A DNA stretch of 9,312 nt from assembly GCA_001871015.1 (NCBI GenBank), contig MNUO01000009.1:1-9312 (forward strand), written 5' to 3'. Positions 6,547 through 9,312 of this stretch are shown piece after piece. Position 1 is the first letter of the stretch; each line of letters opens with the position of its first letter. This DNA is from Candidatus Desantisbacteria bacterium CG1_02_38_46 (GTDB lineage Bacteria > Desantisbacteria > UBA1551 > UBA1559). A model generated the notes under the pieces. The model saw only the letters and a list, made by a program, of their open reading frames with translations. It was not told where the DNA came from and did no database searches. Both the position numbers and the translations under genes were made by a program.

Positions 6547-8574
6547 ATGTCTGGGGATACCTCAAAGGGGAAATGGCGCGAGATCTGGACAATAATCTTT
6601 TTTGCAATATCATTTTTTCTTTTGGTCAGTCTAATTTCATTTGATATTCGTGATTGTCCATGGATGTACTATCCTCCTCAAGTACCCCTGAAGAATTGGA
6701 CAGGGGCATTCGGAGCATATACAAGCGGTGGATTAATCTATCTTTTTGGATTGGGAAGTTATATTCTTGTGGCAATCTTCGGGACATTAGGATGGAATAT
6801 ATTTAAGGAAAAGAAAATTACCCGCTCCAATGCTACCGGAATAGTTCTTTTGCTTCTGGTTTCCTGTGCATTCATGGATATCCTTCCATTTAATTTACTT
6901 GATAAATTAGGTAACTATAATGGTGGTTTATTTGGCCATTTCTTCACTTATTTTCTGGACCGATACTTTGGAAAATTGGGAAGTTATATTATCATAGGAA
7001 CATTATTCGTGCTTTCATTGTTGTTGAGCACTGAGTTTTCTTTCACTAACCTTAAAAGAGAAAAAAAGAAGGAAGAAATGAAGGGTATTTTAGATGAAAA
7101 AGAGATATTTCCCAGAGTAGGGCCAGTTATTATCGGGGCCAAAGAGAGAAAGAAGCCAGTTCAACCACATTTCGATTTCATTAATGAACTTTATGAGCCT
7201 CCACCGTTAGATTTGCTTACTGAACCTGTTGGTCCTGAAGAAGTTCCCAAGGAACAGTTACTCGAAGATGCACGAATATTAGAAGAAACTTTAAGTAATT
7301 TTGGAGTTTCTGTTAAAATCACTCAAATATCTAGAGGCCCTGTGATTACCCGATTTGAAATTCAACCAGCTGCTGGTGTCAGGGTTTCCAGTATAATGAA
7401 CTTATCAAATGACCTTGCGTTAGGGTTAGCAGTTCCAAGTGTGCGCATTGAAATCCCTGTTCCTGGAAAGGCAGTAATGGGAATAGAAGTTCCAAATAAG
7501 ACTCCAAATATTGTATATTTAAGAGAAATGCTTGAATCTGAACCCTTTCGGCAAAGTAAAAAACCATTAACTTTTTCTCTGGGGAAAGATATAGGAGGTA
7601 ATCCAATTGTCTCGGATTTAGAGGGTATGCCCCATCTGTTAATAGCTGGTGCGACGGGCTCAGGAAAAAGTGCTTTTATTCATTCTCTTATCCTCAGTTT
7701 TTTGTTTAGAAACGGACCCTCAGATATTAATTTTATTTTGATTGACCCAAAGATGGTAGAACTTATTGTTTTTGAGGGAATACCGCATCTGGTTCTTCCT
7801 GTGATGAAGGAGGCAAAAAAATCCGGGTTTGCTATGAAATGGCTCATCAAAGAAATGGAAGACCGCTATCAATCCTTTTTAGGAAAAGGTGTTCATACAA
7901 TCAGGGATTATAATCAGACCACTCCTAAGTTGCCATACCTTGTAGTGATAATTGATGAATTAGCAGATTTAATGCTTCTTTCACCTTTAGAAATTGAGGA
8001 TAAACTATGCCGCCTTGCACAGATGGGAAGGGCGGTCGGTATTCATCTTGTCCTTGCAACCCAGCGTCCATCTGTGGATATTATCACCGGTTTAATTAAA
8101 GCGAATTTTCCTTCCAGAATTTCCTTTGCAGTATCTACGCAGGTTGATTCCAGAACAATTCTCGATTTTGCTGGAGCAGAGAAATTGTTAGGTAAAGGAG
8201 ATATGCTTTTTTCTCAAATTGGAGCTTTAAAACCAGTACGTTTGCAGGGTGCATTTGCATTTCATCAAGAAGTTAAGAAGGTTGTTGCATACTTAAAAGA
8301 CAAATATGGTTCGTCAGAGTACGATAATGAAATTTTGGAAATAGAAAAAGAAGTACCAATTGAAGGAGAAGATGAATTATTTAAGGAAGCGGTTCAATTA
8401 GTGATAAGACACCGTCAGGCATCTACTTCATTACTGCAGCGCCGGCTCAAGATTGGATATAACCGAGCAGCAAGAATTGTTGATACTATGTACGAGAGGG
8501 GTATCATTGGTCCTTCTGATGGTAGTAAACCCAGAGATGTACTTGTGGATGAGAATTATTTGAAAAAATTGTAG
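6547..8574 (+). CDS. ftsK: DNA translocase FtsK/SpoIIIE
   Basis: FtsK is a membrane-anchored hexameric ATPase that pumps chromosome termini through the division septum. The N-terminal domain has about four hydrophobic helices (roughly residues 13-33, 55-85, 97-115 and 143-165). The linker is short. The alpha domain (about 230-335) is followed by the RecA-like motor with Walker A GATGSGKS (368-375) and Walker B VVIIDELADL (466-475). A C-terminal winged-helix gamma domain (about 609-675), which in the family reads KOPS/SRS orientation sequences, ends the protein. At 675 aa it is compact, closer to Bacillus SpoIIIE than to E. coli FtsK with its very long linker. ATG 6547 is set by AAGGAG at 6536-6541. 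A 48-bp repeat lies directly upstream. The next gene starts 25 bases after the TAG and is probably cotranscribed. Confidence 0.97.
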   Translation: MSGDTSKGKWREIWTIIFFAISFFLLVSLISFDIRDCPWMYYPPQVPLKNWTGAFGAYTSGGLIYLFGLGSYILVAIFGTLGWNIFKEKKITRSNATGIVLLLLVSCAFMDILPFNLLDKLGNYNGGLFGHFFTYFLDRYFGKLGSYIIIGTLFVLSLLLSTEFSFTNLKREKKKEEMKGILDEKEIFPRVGPVIIGAKERKKPVQPHFDFINELYEPPPLDLLTEPVGPEEVPKEQLLEDARILEETLSNFGVSVKITQISRGPVITRFEIQPAAGVRVSSIMNLSNDLALGLAVPSVRIEIPVPGKAVMGIEVPNKTPNIVYLREMLESEPFRQSKKPLTFSLGKDIGGNPIVSDLEGMPHLLIAGATGSGKSAFIHSLILSFLFRNGPSDINFILIDPKMVELIVFEGIPHLVLPVMKEAKKSGFAMKWLIKEMEDRYQSFLGKGVHTIRDYNQTTPKLPYLVVIIDELADLMLLSPLEIEDKLCRLAQMGRAVGIHLVLATQRPSVDIITGLIKANFPSRISFAVSTQVDSRTILDFAGAEKLLGKGDMLFSQIGALKPVRLQGAFAFHQEVKKVVAYLKDKYGSSEYDNEILEIEKEVPIEGEDELFKEAVQLVIRHRQASTSLLQRRLKIGYNRAARIVDTMYERGIIGPSDGSKPRDVLVDENYLKKL

Positions 8575-8599
8575 TAATGGCAGAGTTGTGGAGTGAAAA

Positions 8600-8836
8600 A
8601 TGATTTCAATAATCAATAAATTAAAAGAGGCAAGGGAGCAGAAAGGAATAACGCTTGCCACTGCGAGTGAGGATACCAGGATAAGCACTAAATTTCTTGA
8701 ATCTCTGGAAAAAGACGACTATAAAGTATTTCCTGCTGAAGTCTACTTGAAAGGGTTTCTTCGTATCTATGCCCGGTACCTTGGTTTGGCTCCAAAAGAG
8801 ATTCTGGAGGAGTACGAAAAGAATAAAGGAGATTAG
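8600..8836 (+). CDS. Stand-alone RodZ-like helix-turn-helix protein
   Basis: The 78-aa product matches the N-terminal cytoplasmic HTH domain of RodZ/YmfM-type proteins (HTH_25 type): LKEAREQKGITL, then ISTKFLESLEKDDYKVFP, then the typical YLKGFLRIYARYLGL ending near residue 63. RodZ links the MreB cytoskeleton to the wall machinery through a membrane helix and a periplasmic domain, and rodZ-like genes often follow ftsK. Here the protein stops right after the HTH, with no membrane helix or periplasmic part, so it is either a minimal cytoplasmic relative or the remaining front end of a disrupted rodZ. ATG 8600 has GGAG at 8590-8593. The frame continues open after the TAG for 49 codons to a TAA at 8984-8986 and includes a hydrophobic stretch, which may be chance. 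A DNA-binding regulator role is possible but less likely given the sequence and position. Confidence 0.82.
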   Translation: MISIINKLKEAREQKGITLATASEDTRISTKFLESLEKDDYKVFPAEVYLKGFLRIYARYLGLAPKEILEEYEKNKGD

Positions 8837-8843
8837 ACAATTA

Positions 8844-8899
8844 AAAGGACAAGTTTTGTCAATGAGCGACAATTTTCGTCCTTTGTCGCCCAAGGCGAC
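8844..8899 (+). other. Cluster of overlapping inverted repeats after the HTH gene
   Basis: Several alternative stems share the GACAA/TTGTC motif. AAAGGAC (8844-8850) pairs with GTCCTTT (8878-8884). Inside that, TTGTC (8856-8860) pairs with GACAA (8868-8872). GACAA (8848-8852) can instead pair with TTGTC (8856-8860), or GCGACAA (8866-8872) with TTGTCGC (8883-8889). A compact hairpin GTCGCC-CAA-GGCGAC closes the segment at 8885-8899. No long T-tract follows. It could be a weak terminator of the ftsK transcript, a structured RNA, or the remains of a palindromic element. Confidence 0.5.
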
Positions 8900-8909
8900 C
8901 CCCTGTTTG

Positions 8910-8986
8910 TTTATCCCCCCTTCTTGCTTTCGCTCTTCCACTTCCTCTTACAGAGCCTACTTCGGCAAGAAAGCAGGGGGGATTAA
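8910..8986 (+). repeat. 77-bp element with terminal inverted repeats
   Basis: TTTATCCCCCC (8910-8920) and GGGGGGATTAA (8976-8986) are inverted repeats matching at 10 of 11 positions. Internally TTCTTGC (8921-8927) pairs with GCAAGAA (8965-8971), and GCTCT (8932-8936) pairs with AGAGC (8952-8956), so the whole element can fold as one arm. One strand is strongly pyrimidine-rich, unlike the surrounding DNA. The form fits a very small non-autonomous palindromic element or a structured RNA. No target-site duplication is evident. Confidence 0.45.
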
Positions 8987-8987
8987 G

Positions 8988-9016
8988 TTGGCACGGTTAT
9001 TGCATAATATTGTAAT
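8988..9016 (+). promoter_or_regulatory. Promoter-like sequence reading into the repeat array
   Basis: TTGGCA (8988-8993, five of six against TTGACA) is followed after exactly 17 bases by TGTAAT (9011-9016, five of six against TATAAT). Transcription would begin near 9023, in the first half-unit of the array. No ORF follows within the window, so the product would be a repetitive, highly structured RNA or the leader of a gene outside it. Confidence 0.4.
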
Positions 9017-9040
9017 GTCAGGACTAAAGTCCTGAGTTAC
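9012..9040 (+). repeat. Half-unit at the head of the repeat array
   Basis: GTAA-TG is followed directly by the right hairpin (9019-9034) and closing AGTTAC (9035-9040); the left hairpin and ATAT spacer are missing. The TG replacing TA before the right hairpin is shared with the half-copy in the rpsO-pnp leader, so the half-unit may be a distinct variant and not a random truncation. Confidence 0.8.
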
Positions 9041-9312
9041 ATCTGTATGTTGTAACTCAAACCTTCAGGTTTGATATCAGGACTAAAGTCCTGAGTTAGA
9101 TAATGGCTTATGTAACTCAAACCTTCAGGTTTGATATCAGGACTAAAGTCCTGAGTTACATCTGTATGTTGTAACTCAAACCTTCAGGTTTGATATCAGG
9201 ACTAAAGTCCTGAGTTAGATAATGGCTTATGTAACTCAAACCTTCAGGTTTGATATCAGGACTAAAGTCCTGAGTTACATCTGTATGTTGTAACTCAAAC
9301 CTTCAGGTTTGA
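9041..9312 (+). repeat. Tandem array of 48-bp units with alternating linkers
   Basis: Full units lie at 9052-9099, 9112-9159, 9171-9218 and 9231-9278, and a fifth begins at 9290 and is cut by the window end. Linkers alternate: ATCTGTATGTT (11 bases, at 9041, 9160 and 9279) and ATAATGGCTTAT (12 bases, at 9100 and 9219). The true period is therefore a 119-bp dimer. Units before the 11-base linker end in C and those before the 12-base linker end in G; otherwise all are identical. Each unit can fold as a three-way junction. The 119-bp period is not a multiple of three, so this is not a coding repeat. The near-perfect identity points to recent expansion by slippage or unequal exchange of a dimer. 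Confidence 0.93.

Noticed and set aside
8834-8836. TAG reassigned to an amino acid
   Set aside because: The radical SAM gene and ftsK also end at TAG at normal family lengths, so TAG acts as a stop in this genome.
8621-8941. A 106-aa ORF on the minus strand across the HTH gene
   Set aside because: It is antisense to a clear RodZ-type domain, and its composition is that of a shadow frame.
8769-9035. An 88-aa ORF overlapping the HTH gene on the + strand
   Set aside because: It is out of frame with the HTH gene, runs through inverted-repeat DNA, has no ribosome binding site of note and no recognisable domain.
9052-9099. tRNA-like gene because of the cloverleaf-like fold
   Set aside because: The unit is too short, has two arms only, and shows no anticodon, T-loop or CCA features.
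9012-9312. CRISPR array
   Set aside because: Repeats are 48 bp and strongly palindromic, and the spacers are only 11-12 bases and recur identically in alternation. True CRISPR spacers are unique and about 30 bases. No cas gene is present.

Overview
The window looks like a piece of a bacterial chromosome from an AT-rich genome, judged by eye. Arginine is written mostly as AGA/AGG, and good Shine-Dalgarno sequences precede most genes. The core gene order ribF-rpsO-pnp-M16 peptidase-dut-ftsK-HTH gene is a housekeeping arrangement found in many phyla. The short intergenic palindromic repeats, compact proteins and AT-richness would suit an uncultured candidate-phylum lineage such as Omnitrophota, but that placement is a guess. 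Every gene lies on the + strand.

Layout. Positions 1-1245 hold a radical SAM iron-sulfur enzyme whose 5' end is cut by the window edge. It is followed 12 bases later by ribF (FMN/FAD synthesis), then rpsO (ribosomal protein S15), pnp (polynucleotide phosphorylase), an M16 zinc peptidase overlapping pnp by 4 bases, and dut (dUTPase) overlapping the peptidase by one base. This reads as one operon ending near a stem-loop at 6317-6341. A 233-base gap follows, holding an 11-codon Lys/Cys micro-ORF with a strong ribosome binding site, a second stem-loop and one complete copy of a 48-bp palindromic repeat. Then come ftsK and a 78-aa helix-turn-helix protein resembling the cytoplasmic end of RodZ. 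The last 476 bases (8837-9312) have no convincing gene. They hold overlapping inverted repeats, a good promoter-like sequence and a tandem array of the 48-bp repeat that runs off the window.

How the parts relate. rpsO-pnp-M16-dut joins translation, RNA decay, proteolysis and nucleotide-pool sanitation, a conserved linkage without a single pathway. ftsK and the RodZ-like gene belong to division and cell shape. The most unusual content is the repeat family. Each unit can fold as a three-way junction: a closing stem GTAACT/AGTTAC around two hairpins. One half-copy sits inside a larger double-register hairpin just before the pnp ribosome binding site, one full copy abuts the ftsK ribosome binding site, and the terminal array has a 119-bp dimeric super-period with two alternating linkers. 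All copies face the same way as the genes. No defence system, CRISPR array, transposase or RNA gene was recognised.
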